64,000 nt of DNA, taken from contig CM034546.1 in assembly GCA_020055645.1 (NCBI GenBank), positions 99,758,001 to 99,822,000 of the forward strand. Reading direction: 5' to 3'. Positions 12,900 to 24,945 of this stretch are shown one piece after another. Under the pieces are notes generated by a model, which did not search any database, was not told where the DNA came from, and worked only from the letters and a program-made list of their open reading frames with translations. Every line of letters begins with the position of its first letter. Within the stretch, counting starts at the first letter, position 1. Source of the stretch: Tomocerus qinae. Lineage: Eukaryota; Arthropoda; Collembola; Entomobryomorpha; Tomoceridae. Made by a program: the position numbers and the translations under genes.

Positions 12900-15389
12900 T
12901 TAATCGTCCTGTTCATTTTTCTCTTTCTTAGTTTTCTTCGATTTCTTCTTTTTCGGGATATCTTCTTCATCTGGAGAAGTTTTTATACCTAATTCAGTCA
13001 ACAAACTTTCCGCCTCATGTTTTCTTTTATTTCCTTCTGTCATTACTTTCTCCCACTGTTTCGGATCTCGTTTATACAAGTGAAGACCACAACTTGCTGA
13101 CAAAAATTTAGCAAACTGATTGGAATTCAGCTGGGCTTCTTTTCCACAGAGCGAGGCTGCTACAACAGCTTTACTTTTCAAGGATGCATTTTTCCAGATA
13201 TTATCCAAAACCCGAGATCCAAATTTAGAGCATGCAATTTCTAAGAAGTTATCCTAAACAAAAACAAGGTCAGTTGAACAAAATGTAAAATATAAAAACA
13301 GAAGCAAAAATATTTAAGATTCTAATCCACCATATGAGTATATTAAGAAATAATTACTTTCAACTTTGATATCATCTTTTCCTTGTTTTTTTCTCCAACT
13401 GTTGGACTTTTGAAGTAGCTATCCATAACATGACTTCCTTTAGGATCCATCGCAAGCTTTCGCAACTCGTCCCCGTCTAAGTCCAAAATACTGGATATAA
13501 CCTGTAACAATATGTACTTAGTATATAATATTTCGATTTAGTTAATATAGAAAATAGAGAACTACTGACATTTAACCAACTCAAAAAGGGAAACCCTGTT
13601 GTCAAATCATGCTTACCACTTTAGGTTTATGAAAAAGAAATAAATGCTGCAGGACCATTGTGCCATTTATATCAGTAGAGTAAGAACCAGTCCCATCTTC
13701 TTTAGGCTTGATATCTTTGCCAAACCGAGATAGTAGCAACACAAAGTTAGATTTATTACTAGAGCTATCGTCCCCGAAGCCTAATAAGTTTGATACTCCT
13801 TTAATGAAAGCAGATTGCCTAGTTTGGAATTTTTTACAGCCTTCAGCAAGAGCCACAAATATTGAAGTGTAATTTGCATCGTATATACTTTTGAAGTTGC
13901 TCTCCAATTCATCGAATACAGACTCAAACTAGAAATAAATCAATTTTACTTTAATAATACTTCACTCTTATGACGAAATAAACATCTTAATTGGCAATGA
14001 CGAATAATACTTTTTGTAAGGTAATATAGGAATACGTGCATTATTACTAAACTTACAATTTCTTTGTTGGGTGCAGTGTTGATAATTTTCCGTAGAGAAA
14101 AATTTCCCTTTTCATGTATTCCAAATTTCAGCAGCATGCCTTTGTAATACTTACAGAAGAGTACATCATAGGTAGTTTCACTTGCTACAGACAAACAAAC
14201 TTCAAGGACGTACAGGCCAACTTTGTTGTCTAAATCAAGATCGGGAGAAATTGCTTTCACTGTCTGAATAATCCCTTCCTCTGTAATATCATCATCAACA
14301 GGTTTCAGAGTTCGAAGTAGACATTGCACCATACCGCTTGTCAGCTCGTTGTGAAATAAATCTATCAAAAAAATTATAAAGTCAAAAGTTAATGCCTTAG
14401 AGTAATACAAAATCATTCAATTTCAAATATTTCTTGTTACACAAAAAGTAGAAAATAAATTGTACCATAAAACTGCGGCCAACTGAAAAACCTGGTAGCA
14501 AATTCTTTAAGAATTTTAGCATCTTTCTTTTTAACTTTTCTCACTTCAGTATCATCTTTATTTTCAGCGTTTTCCAATTTTAGATTCCTAGCAGGTGTAA
14601 ATTGTGCCTGTTTTTTGGTGAATTGGGAAACAGTGCCGCTAAGGCATTGGCATACTTTTCGCATTATATGGTTCGCGTAATTGTCGAAAACAAATTCTTC
14701 AAAGTTATTTAGCACATATTTGCAAGTGTTGTGAAACCATTTCTTTAAGTCCTTATTCTTTCTCCATTTAATGGAAGTCACTTCTAAAAGCTTCTCCAAT
14801 ACATGGCTGGCAAAAGGATCGAAGCATATTGTCCTAAAATTTGGAGTAAATGCATTTGTAAAACGAGTAACTACATCCGCATCAGCCAAAGGAAGAAAAT
14901 TCTCAATAACTCTAGATATCATTTGGTTGCTAGAAAGATTAACTTCTTTAGCGGTAGTTTCCCCAAAAGCATTGGCGATGAAAATATCTACAAATTACAA
15001 AATGTCATCATTATATAAAAAAGCATTGAAATATCAATTGACTTTTCTTTATCGCTCCATTTCTATTCTATTCTACTAGTGATTAGGATTGGAATTAAAA
15101 ATTTAATAGACCAGAAACATGGAGCTATATGAAATCAAAATTTAATGAATTTCATACCTTTATCTTCTGGAGTATCAAATTCGTCTTTTTGTCCCAGTTC
15201 CAAAATTCTTAAAAAGTAGTCGTACGTAGCAGAATCAACTTCAAATCCACGGCCAAGTTTGCCTTGTTTACCAAACTTTTTTGCTTTCTGTAGAAATCTT
15301 GATTTGCTGCCTGATTTCCGCTTACTTCCCTTCTTTTTGGAACCAACATTTCCATCTTTTTGACCGTGGTTATCCATTTCCATTACCAT
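12900..15389 (-). CDS. NOP9: Nucleolar protein 9 (pumilio-type RNA-binding protein)
   Basis: Six exons on the minus strand: 15158-15389, 14466-14987, 14057-14361, 13617-13928, 13358-13501 and 12900-13253. All junctions keep frame and give 622 residues, close to the human family member of about 636. NOP9 is a nucleolar protein with pumilio-like helical repeats that binds pre-18S rRNA and is needed for 40S subunit maturation. The N-terminus is Lys/Gly/Ser-rich (nucleolar-type basic tail). The middle has repeat-like helices such as FDPFASHVLEKLLE, FVFDNYANHIMRKV and DPKGSHVMDSYF. The C-terminus is a Lys/Glu-rich tail. Three ATGs lie close together at the start (15389, 15383, 15377); the first has a GAACATGG context. 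It sits head to head with CCT8. Identification rests on repeat pattern, architecture and length. Confidence 0.85.
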
Positions 15390-15875
15390 GTTCAATGTTA
15401 TGTTTCGAAAGTTTCCAAGTTCCCAGTTGTTCACTTTTTATTACACTTCTTCACCAACCAAACAAAAACATGTGCTAAATTCAACTTCCCTGCTTTACCA
15501 TCCTCGTGACCATCTTCTCAACTTTTATGCACATTGTATCACACCCAATGACACATCCCGCCCGGCTAAATTCATGTCAGAAAATTTAAGGCACTTACAT
15601 TCAAAAGTCCTTTCTTCCAGAACAGTCTTATGGGCAAACCCTTCTCCTACTCCGTGTAGTCATCGTCGCTCGCCGCATCCTACACATGCAGAGAATCCAA
15701 ACACACAGTCATCGTTTACTTACCTATTCATATTCATTCACTCCTCTCATTCCTTGACGGTATCCGATCCGGTGTGTGTCATTTTTCGTAAAATAAGGTG
15801 TCATCTTCAAAACATTTTCAAAAACTATTGTTAAATTTAAGTTCTCGTCGAGTAAAATTCTAGAAAACTTCAAAC
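15390..15875. promoter_or_regulatory. Divergent promoter region between NOP9 and CCT8
   Basis: The 486 bases between the two start codons must contain both transcription starts unless an upstream exon lies elsewhere. The centre (about 15540-15680) is richer in GC than the surroundings, and I see no clear TATA box on either strand. A shared spacer of this size is usual for head-to-head housekeeping genes. Confidence 0.6.
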
Positions 15876-18315
15876 ATGGCTATGCACGTACCGAAAGCTC
15901 CTGGCTTTTCGTCAATGCTGAAGGAAGGTTCCCGGGTATGTTTTTTCGACTTCCTATCTACTATCTATCATGCATACAATTTTAGAAAAATAATTGCGAA
16001 AACATTTATTTTAAATTGTCTCAATAATATTTTGACTATTAGAATTGCTTATGACGAATTTTTCGAAAATTCAATGCTTATAGTTTAAAATTTCCATTTC
16101 AGCATTTTTCCGGGTTAGAAGAGGCCGTAAACAGAAATATTAAAGCTTGTCGTGAGTTTGCTGATACCTTGAAAACTGCTTATGGACCGTGTGGGATGAA
16201 TAAGATGGTCATCAACCATCTTGAAAAACTTTTTGTTACGAATGATGCTGCAACAATCATGCAAGAACTTGATGTGAGTATTCATGATAATATTGGATTT
16301 GCAATATGACAATACAAAAAATGGCATATTTAGACGTTTGTCATTTTTGATTTTTGTCAGGTTGAACATCCTGCAGCAAAGATTATGGTCCTAGCTTCAC
16401 AAATGCAAGAGCAAGAAGTTGGAGATGGTACCAATTTTGTCATTATATTCTGTGGAGCTCTCTTGGAAGCCGCCGATGAGTTGCTACGAATGGTACCATA
16501 TAAATAGTTGATAGTAATAAAAGTTTTGCCAATTCTTTCGAAGTAATTATATATGATATGTACATTTTTGTGTAGGGTCTGAAACCAGCAGACATCACAC
16601 TGGGATATGAAATGGCATTAGAGAAGGCCCTAGAAATACTCCCTACATTGGTTACTGCTGAAATCAAAGATTTCCGTAACGAAACCGAAATAAAAAATGC
16701 AATTCGCACGTCAATTATGAGCAAGCAATTGGGAAATGAAGACATTTTAACAGATTTGATTTCCAAAGCAGCTAGTAAGTTTTGATATTTATTAGGTGAT
16801 ACGGAAAATATTCGTAGGCCTAAATGATTTCGATATACCCAAATTCCAACCTGTTCTCATTTCTTTCCAGTTTCAATAATTCCTGATAAGCAACTGACCT
16901 TCAATGTAGACAATGTCCGGGTGTGCAAAATTTTGGTAAGATTATAAAACGACTTTCAAAAATTTCATAACATGTTATTTATGTATTCATACAACAGTGT
17001 CGTGATTTATGAACAATAGGGTACAACTTTGGCTCGGTCAGAGGTTGTTCCAGGACTTGTGTTTAAACGTAGTGTTGAAAGTGCTATCATTAAACAGTCC
17101 AACGCAAAACTTGCCGTTTTTACCTGTCCAATCGATGTAATGCAAACAGAAACCAAGGTATAAATTAATATATGCTAACCTCATGTGATATAACGGCTAT
17201 ATTGCAATGTTTGATGCACAACATCTTGCATGATTATACATTACTTTAAAAAACATTTTGTTGGTGTAGGGAACTGTCCTTATTAAGACCGCAAAAGAAC
17301 TAATGGATTTCAGTCAAGGTGAAGAAGCACTATTAGAGACTCAAATAAAAGCCATTGCTGATTCAGGGGCTAATGTAGTAGTTGCTGGAGGAAAGATTGG
17401 AGATTTAGCCTTGCACTTTTTGAACAAGTATAACATCATGGCAGTTCGACTTTTGAGCAAGTTTGATCTTCGACGAGTGTGTAAAGCCACAGATGCTAGT
17501 GCCTATCCTAAAATTGAAACACCATCAAAAGAAGATTTAGGATTTGCTGATGAAGTTTACGTTGACGAGGTTGGGGAAACACCAGTTGTTGTTTTCCGAG
17601 TTGGAGGAAAAGAGTCAAGGATCTCAACAATCGTTATCAGAGGGGCTACTGACAATTTCTTAGATGATATTGAAAGAGCTATCAATGACGGTGTTAATAC
17701 ATTCAAAGGAATAACTCGGGTAAAGCAATCATACATGTTATTCAATTTAATTCATTTCGGAGCTGCAATATCTCTAACTTAATTCATAAAAAAATAGGAT
17801 GGCAGACTTCTCCCCGGTGCTGGAGCTGCAGAAATTGAATTAGCCCGTCAGATCACTACATTCGGTGATACGTTACCCGGTTTAGAGCAGTATTCTGTGA
17901 AGAAGTTTGCTTCGGCACTTGAAGCTTTTATCAAAGTATTTTCTGAAAATTCGGGAATGAAGTCTAATGAGGTTCTTGCTAGAATTTATGCTGCTCACCA
18001 TGAAGGAAAGGCGACCTATGGATTCAATATTAATGTAATCAACATTTATTTGTAATTTCTTAATTTCGGTTTATACAGATTCCTCAACAGAAGTAGTAAT
18101 TTACTATCTAATTTTTGATTTAGGATGAAAGCAATGGTATGTGTGATGTGAGTGAAGAAGGTCTCGTCGATTTATTCATCACTAAATCCTGGGCCATTCA
18201 ATATGCCACAAATGCTGCAAATACTATCCTTAAAGTGGACCAAATTATTATGGCAAAACGTGCTGGAGGACCTAAGCCAAGAGATGCTAAGGGTGCCGAC
18301 AACGATGATGATTAG
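15876..18315 (+). CDS. CCT8: T-complex protein 1 subunit theta (chaperonin CCT8)
   Basis: Nine exons: 15876-15935, 16103-16273, 16361-16492, 16576-16774, 16871-16935, 17020-17157, 17270-17719, 17798-18034 and 18124-18315. They join in frame to 547 residues; the human subunit has 548. It is one of eight paralogous subunits of the cytosolic TRiC/CCT ring that folds actin, tubulin and other substrates using ATP. The start MAMHVPKAPGFSSMLKEGSR matches the family's N-terminus. Nucleotide-binding features are visible: GPCGMNKMV near residue 49 and the GDGTNFV motif of the equatorial domain. GAGAAEIELA and the C-terminal ILKVDQIIMAKRAGGPKPR are also family-typical. The apical domain is encoded mainly by the 450-base exon 7. 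The tail is acidic (DNDDD). No frameshift or stop interrupts it. Confidence 0.95.
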
Positions 18316-19194
18316 ATATTAAATTAGTAACTATAATATTATAATACTTCAGCACTTAATGTTTTAAGATCTTTAATTAATGTGGCTATTAATATAAACA
18401 CTTTTTCACTGGTAATGATTATTAATTATGTTTTTCACTTAATTTAATAACGAGACCCAAATGACTGAATTGTTCATGAAGGTTTAGGTTGCACAAAATG
18501 CTAACATTTCCGTTATGCGGTATAATCTTTCCGAATGTTTCAAAAAAATAATTTCTATATTGAGTGAAAAAACATGAAGAGCTGCTTAATGTACAAGTTT
18601 GTATGATTAGTTGTTTTTCGTAATAAAATTAATAATTAATCCGTACACTATTTATAAGTTGTTTTGTTGCACACAAGTTACTATCTAGATTGAGTTGTTT
18701 TGAGCGTCAAGAACATGAATATTAGGCATATGAAGCTTTTACTTTACCTAAAGCAACTACCAATCATATATTATAACCATAACAGACTTTAACTTAACTT
18801 AATATGCATTACATATTTTATTGAAGTTATGTCATTGTAGAATTAAGTTCAGTACTAAAACATTAAATGCATGAATATGGTTTACGTATCTTAGATTAAC
18901 AATAATAAACATAAACAACATTGGTAGCAAACATTTGATAATCTTAATAAATTACAGTGGATAAAATACAAATACATCATGGCATTATCGACATTATCCA
19001 TTGTGTATCTTAATGTAGTATTTTGTCTGTATTAAAATTTTACTACATATTGTACGCTTACCTTATGTAGGTTCTCAGTTTTTGCTTATTCTCCATTTAC
19101 TTTAGGCTACATCTTAAGTGAGACAAGTGTGCTCTGCTCGTTGTTAATATATTTTCTTTCTGGGTAGATAGTAGATAAGCAAAGTGAAAAGTTG
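18316..19194. other. Intergenic, no gene seen
   Basis: About 880 AT-rich bases between the CCT8 stop codon and the large TIR element. An AATAAA near 18622 may serve CCT8. The last 15 bases (19180-19194) are the left copy of the direct repeat flanking the mobile element. Confidence 0.5.
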
Positions 19195-19439
19195 TCTAGT
19201 ACTAAACCTATTATTTGCCTTCGGCAAATAGGTCTAGACAGTTTGGCTTTAAAAAATGGGGTCGGTTTTGCTCCTTCTCAAGGAGCAAATTGAGAAGTTG
19301 GCCGGAATAAGGGCCTCCGGGTTTTAAAATAACATTATTTCCGTGACAACTTGAACTATGAACTTTGATGCCACACTTGTGGGACCCGAAATCTTATTAG
19401 GCGGTAACCGTAAACACTTAAAAATAAAATGATGCCAGT

Positions 19440-21060
19440 TAAATGGAGAAGCAAGGGATATCATATTCTCCAAGTATTACTCCAACGGGAATTACAACAT
19501 GCAAGCTACTTTCCTAATTAGCAGTCTTACTCGAGAGGAGGCAAACTATCACAATGAACAAGAAATTCCTAGAGTAGTCAATAAATATAGATACTTCTCT
19601 TACTGGTAATGAGGGAAAGAAAACAAGAAGTTTGTCAAATTTCATTTATGGATATCTTAAAGATCAAGAGAAAACGGATTCGTGTTGTCCAACAAACTTA
19701 TGCAAGGAGAACTATTTGGTTCTGATCAGCGTGGCAAGCACAGAAATCGTCCTCATATTTTGGATGAATATGTAAAAGTGGATGAATCAGAAACCATATT
19801 TTCAGCTTTCCAACTTCGCTTTCTCTTACCACAAGAGAAATGTCGGTGACCCTTTAAGGGAATATCTTCCGCCTGGTTTAAATGTAGCAAAAAATGTCTG
19901 GAATGTTTCAAGAGGTCAACAGGGATTATGTGAGAGCTCCCTTTTAAAAGACGCATACACAAAGGAATTGAAACAGTCAGGTTTAAGATTCGCAAAGTTA
20001 CGTTGCTCAGACACATGCAGTCAATGTGAAAAGTTAAATGTTGCTGAAAGAAATGCACGTTCTCAGGAGGAGAGGAATAGGATTCTAAATGGAAACTCCA
20101 GAAACACATCATCAAATAGCAAATGATGGCATACACTCAAATGAGAACGGCCATTGACATTTCAAAACGAGATCGATTTGTTATTGTCCTGTGTGTGGAC
20201 TTACAACAGGTATTATTTTCACCTACACTTGTCATGAAGGAGATGTTTTATTGGCGCCAATTCTCGTCGTATAACTTTTTTGCATTTATGATGCTGGAAT
20301 TGACAAGGAACAATGTGCTTTTGGACAGAAGTCATGTGGCTAGGAAGAGGTTCAGAAGAATTGGTCTCGTGTTTGTGGAAGTACTTTGCTTTAAACTTTC
20401 AACCTCTTGCCTGAAAATTCAAAAAGAAAGTTGATCCTGTGGAGCGATCGCTGCACAGGGCAGAATAATAACTATCTAACTTCGCATGTTTTGTAAACTG
20501 CTCATTCAGCGAGGCTTTATTTACATTCGTCGAGCAAAAATTTTCTATCTAGCGGACATTCATTTCTAATGTGTGATCGCTTATTTGGCTTGATAGAAAA
20601 ACAGAAGAAAATTTGTAAGTGCTCTTTTCCCCGAGCATTGGATTAATATTTCAGCAATCAAGGCCATCTAAACCTTTTAAAATTCAGGTTATGACACGAG
20701 AGATGTTTCTAGCATTTGATGATTTAATAGAAGCAATTCCAAGACCGAATTCGTTAGCTACGAGTATCACAGTCTTTGTGGTTTTCGCATGTCTGTAGAA
20801 GATACATCGGCAATATTTAGTAAAGAACATCATTTTGGGAGGACAACTACACAAGACATGAAATATCTCCAACCACTTTCTACAGGATTGCGTCAGTGAT
20901 AGGGCACCAGACCGATGACTGGTTAGATAACATAGATTTTCGAGGAAGAAATGAGGATTATATACCCATTGATGCCAAAAAATACGCTGACTGCAAAATG
21001 CTTGAATATTTAGAGCCTCGAGTATAGAGAATACTACGAAAACCTTCCTCATTTGTATTG
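19440..21060 (+). pseudogene. Decayed transposase-like gene of the TIR element
   Basis: Reading all three plus frames in turn recovers pieces of one protein family that I know as abundant uncharacterised, repeat-derived proteins of arthropod genomes. Pieces in order are SLTREEANYHNEQEIPRVV (about 19530), GELFGSDQRGKHRNRPHILD (about 19708), REYLPPGLNV (about 19860), CSDTCSQCEKLN (about 20007), LWSDRCTGQN (about 20432) and GHSFLMCDRLFGLIEK (about 20556). The last two are the family's most conserved blocks and probably carry catalytic acidic residues. At least five frame changes and several stops break it, so it cannot make a protein. I judge it the relic of the transposase; the function is inferred from the terminal repeats and copy number seen in related families. 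Confidence 0.6.
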
Positions 21061-21486
21061 AATGGTATAAAATTTGCATTAAGAATGTGATTCGTTAAGA
21101 CTTTAAAATGTACTTTGAGAAATTCGCTATTATAGCTTTGTTAGTCCATGTTACTATTAAATTAATAAAGCTTTTTAGTTTTGTTATAAAATGCACAATA
21201 TTTTATCTATTGCTATGTGTATACTCATATCTCACTTTATCTGAGTAAAGTTGTGAGTAAACTTTAATATTTATCAGCTAGATACGCTTTATTTGAGTCA
21301 CAAAGTTAATAAGATGAAAATTATGGTTTTCTTGTGACACGATTGAGTTGGGTTTCGGGTCATTTATATAGTTCCAAATTATGAACTTTGGTTCTACATA
21401 CTTAGTTATTTTTAAAATTTTCTATTTTTACCAGAGGCCCTTCTTTCGGCGAGGTTCTGAATTATCCATGGTTATTATAATAAAAT

Positions 21487-22270
21487 AATAAACACAAGCA
21501 AATATTTCATTTCAAAATTTTTATATGATTTTCATATTACATTCTCACAATGGGGAATATTTATTGCAACATTTGACTCCCTGTTATTTTCAATCGTTTG
21601 ATATCAGTATATAGTTACATACCTTTTAGCATATCATATTATTACATACTTCAACTTAAAGTTACACTTTATCATATCATATGATTACTACTTCCGGACT
21701 TCTATGAATAATAAACGTTATAACCATGTTATTGGATTAACTTTCAAACTATGAAAACAACACAATAGAATAGATCATTTTAATTACTTGCTGTAAGGAT
21801 CAACTGTTGATACAACTACTATTATGTTGACACACAAAATAGACAGTAGACATATTGAAAGGTTTAGTTATTGTAGATTTTTCGGTTATACATCATCAAT
21901 ATTGCAAGTCACTGCATAAAGAATTTCCAAATACATTACATTTCCGAATAAATTATGGAATTTATTAGTAGAAGTTTTTATTAGAAGTAATTAAAATGAT
22001 CTATTCTATTGTGTTGTTTTCATAGTTTGAAAGTTAATCCAATAACATGGTTATAACGTTTATTATTCATAGAGTCGGGTAGTATCATATGATATGATAA
22101 GTGTAGCTTAGGATGGTGGTAGTAATATGATATGCTAAAAGGTATGTAATATATACTGATATCAAACGACTGTAATGTAGAAGTCAAATGTTGCAATAAA
22201 TATTCCCCTTGTGAATGTATATGAAAATCATATAAAATTTTGAAATGAAATAATCTGTTGTGATTTATTA
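21487..22270. repeat. Foldback element with ~290-bp inverted arms
   Basis: The arm at 21487-21790 is repeated in inverse orientation at about 21985-22270. Shared landmarks include the block ending at the gaatagatcattttaatta junction and an outer atttcatttcaaaattttta block. The arms are separated by about 190 unrelated bases. The arms have diverged moderately and one has lost short stretches. It lies immediately after the decayed transposase and carries no gene. Confidence 0.7.
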
Positions 22271-22319
22271 TCACTATCAATAAGATTAATGTAAAGTGTG
22301 TCCGTCCTTCCGTTAACAT

Positions 22320-22564
22320 TTGAGAGCCTGAATTTGGCTCAGTGGCGTTGGAATGTTACAAACAATTCCAGGCTCTCAACACACACAAGTCACACAATAC
22401 AATAATAATATCTCCGCTCATTCCACTTCTTTGCTGCTCTTCTCTCTCGAAGCAGCAAAGGAGTGGCATCAAACGGAGCGAGAGAGAACCATTCCAGACT
22501 GGCACACACAGCCAAGTTTTGAAATGAAACGACTCTGCTCCTTCTGCTGTCCATTGTCAATGGA
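22320..22564. other. Spacer with a small hairpin
   Basis: Contains the inverted pair ttgagagcctg (about 22319) and caggctctcaa (about 22369), 39 bases apart, then a stretch that leads into the first tandem array. No gene is seen. Confidence 0.4.
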
Positions 22565-24945
22565 CGTTTCTCACAACTCCAAGATAACACAGACTGGAGG
22601 CATTTCTATTCCTGTCCATGCTGATTTGGTGACCGTCCACCCTGTCTACTTCGTCTACTGTCCGTTGTCGTCCATCTTTTTGGGTATGAAATTTAGTGGG
22701 GTGTTGTTGTCATAGGACACGATATTATCTTTCATCCCTCATGTAAACAGTAATTATTGACTTTTGTCGAAGTCAGAGCGGTTGCCCGTAAGGGTCTATG
22801 CTAAAACGGGCGACCGCTCTGACCTGCGACAAAAGTCAACAATTTTGCTGTTTACATGTAGCTCTACCAAATGCACTTCTGCTTTTGCAACATACATTTT
22901 AGCACGCGTACTCAACTCTATAAATAATACAAGCAATATTTTTTTAGATTTACTTTCGAACTTCTCACAACTCCAGAATAACACAGACAAGTTTCGGCGG
23001 CATTTCTATTCCTGTACATGTAATTTGGCACCAACCAATTCGTCTACTGCCTACTTACTCTCGTTGTGTCGTATCTTTTTGGGTAAGGAAATTTGGGGTG
23101 GGGTATTGGATGTCAAAGACACGATATTTATCCACATAAAACAGTAAAATTATTGATTTTTGTCGAAGTCAGAGCGGTTACCCGTAAGGTCTGGTGCTAA
23201 AACGGGCGACCGCTCTGACCGCGACAAAAGTCAACAATTTTACTGTTTACATGTAGCTCTACCAAATGCATTCTGTTTGCAACATACATTTTAGCACGCG
23301 TACTCGACTCTATGAATAATACAAGATTTACTTTCGAACTTCTCACAACTCCAGAATAACACAGACAAATTTCGGAGGCATTTCTATTCCTGTCCATGCT
23401 GATTTGGTGACCGTCTACCCTGTCTACTGTCCGTTGTGTCGTATCTTTTTGGGTAAGGAAATTTGGGGTGGGGGTATTCGTTGTCGTAGGACACGATACA
23501 CTATCCTCATGTTAACAGTAAAATTATTGATTTTTGTCGAAGTCAGAGCGGTTGCCCGTAAGGTCTATGCTAAAACGGGCGACCGCTCTGACCGCGACAA
23601 AAGTCAACAATTTTGCTGTTTACATGTAGCCCTACCAAATGCATTCTGTTTGCAACATAGCACTAGCACGCGTACTCAACTCTATGAATAATACAAGCAA
23701 TATTTTTTTAGATTTACTTTCGAACTTCTCACAACTCCAGAATAACACTGACCAAATTTCCTGGAGGCATTTCTGATTCCTGTCCATGCTGATTTGCGTG
23801 ACCGTCTACCCTGTCTACTGGTCCGCGTCGTGACTCTCCTTTGGGTAAGGAAATTTGGGGTGGGGCATTGTTGTCGAGACGGACACGATATACACTATCC
23901 TCATGTTAACAGTAAAATTATTGATTTTTGTCGAAGTCAGAGCGGTTGCCCGTAAGGTCTATGCTAAAACGGGGCGACCGCTCTGACCGCGACAAAAAGT
24001 CAACAATTTTGCTGCTTTACATGTAGCTCTACCAAATGCATTCTGTTTGCAATATACATTTTAGCACGCGTACCTTTTCAACTCTAAGAATAATACAAGC
24101 AATATTTTTTTAGATTTACTTTCGGAACTTCTCACAACTCCAGAATAACACTGACAAATTTCGGAGGCATTTCTGATTCCTGTCCATGCTGATTTGGTGA
24201 CCGTCTACCCTGTCTACTGTCCGTTGTGGGTCGTATCTTTTTGGGTAAGGAAATTTGGGTAGTATTGTTGTCGTAGGACACGATAAGACACTATCCTCAT
24301 GTTAAAACAATAAGTAAAATTATTGATTTTTGTCGAAGTCAGAGCGGTTGCCCGTAAGGTCTATAAAGCTAAAACGGGCGACCGCTCTGACCGCGATAAA
24401 GTCAACAATTTTGCTGTTTACATGTAGCTCTACCAAAATGCATTCTTGTTTGCAAAATAGTGGTCATATTTAGCACGCGTACTCGACTCTCTATGAATAA
24501 TATAATAATATTTTTTGATTTACTTTCTTGAACCTCTCTACAATCTTAGAATATTATCATCGATAAATTCTGTATGTATTTCTACTCTGTCCATGCTGAT
24601 TTTGTATAATCATCATCTGCTCTACTGTCCATAAAGTTGTGTCGTATCTTTTTCGTAAGGAAATTGCTTGCAATTTATTACAAAATACAATACACTATTA
24701 CTTCATATAAACAGTAAAATTATTGATTTTTGTCGAAGTCAGAGCGGTTGCCCGTAAGGTCTATGCTAAAACGGGCGACCGTTTCTGACCGCGACAAAGT
24801 CAACAATTTTGCTGTTTACATGTAGCTCTACCAAATGCATTCTGTTTGCAACATACATTTTAGCACGCGTACTCAACTCTATGAATAATACAAGATTTAC
24901 TTTCGAACTTCTCACAACTCCAGGATAACACAGACAAGTTTCGGA
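22565..24945. repeat. Tandem array of ~375-400 bp units with a palindromic core
   Basis: The marker gtcagagcggt occurs at about 22772, 23168, 23542, 23937, 24338 and 24738, giving steps of 396, 374, 395, 401 and 400. At each marker the DNA forms a long hairpin: gtcagagcggttgcccgt, a loop of about 15 bases, then acgggcgaccgctctgac. The complementarity continues outward through the ttttgtcg and cagtaaaatt blocks to catgtaaac, so each core can fold into a stem of about 50 pairs. A conserved flank (ctcacaactccagaataaca) separates cores. The pattern looks like a transposon with inverted ends that has been tandemly amplified. Confidence 0.85.

Noticed and set aside
22772..24800. CRISPR or tRNA-like structures from the regular hairpins
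   Set aside because: The units are ~395 bases with homologous, not unique, inter-hairpin sequence, and the hairpins lack tRNA features.
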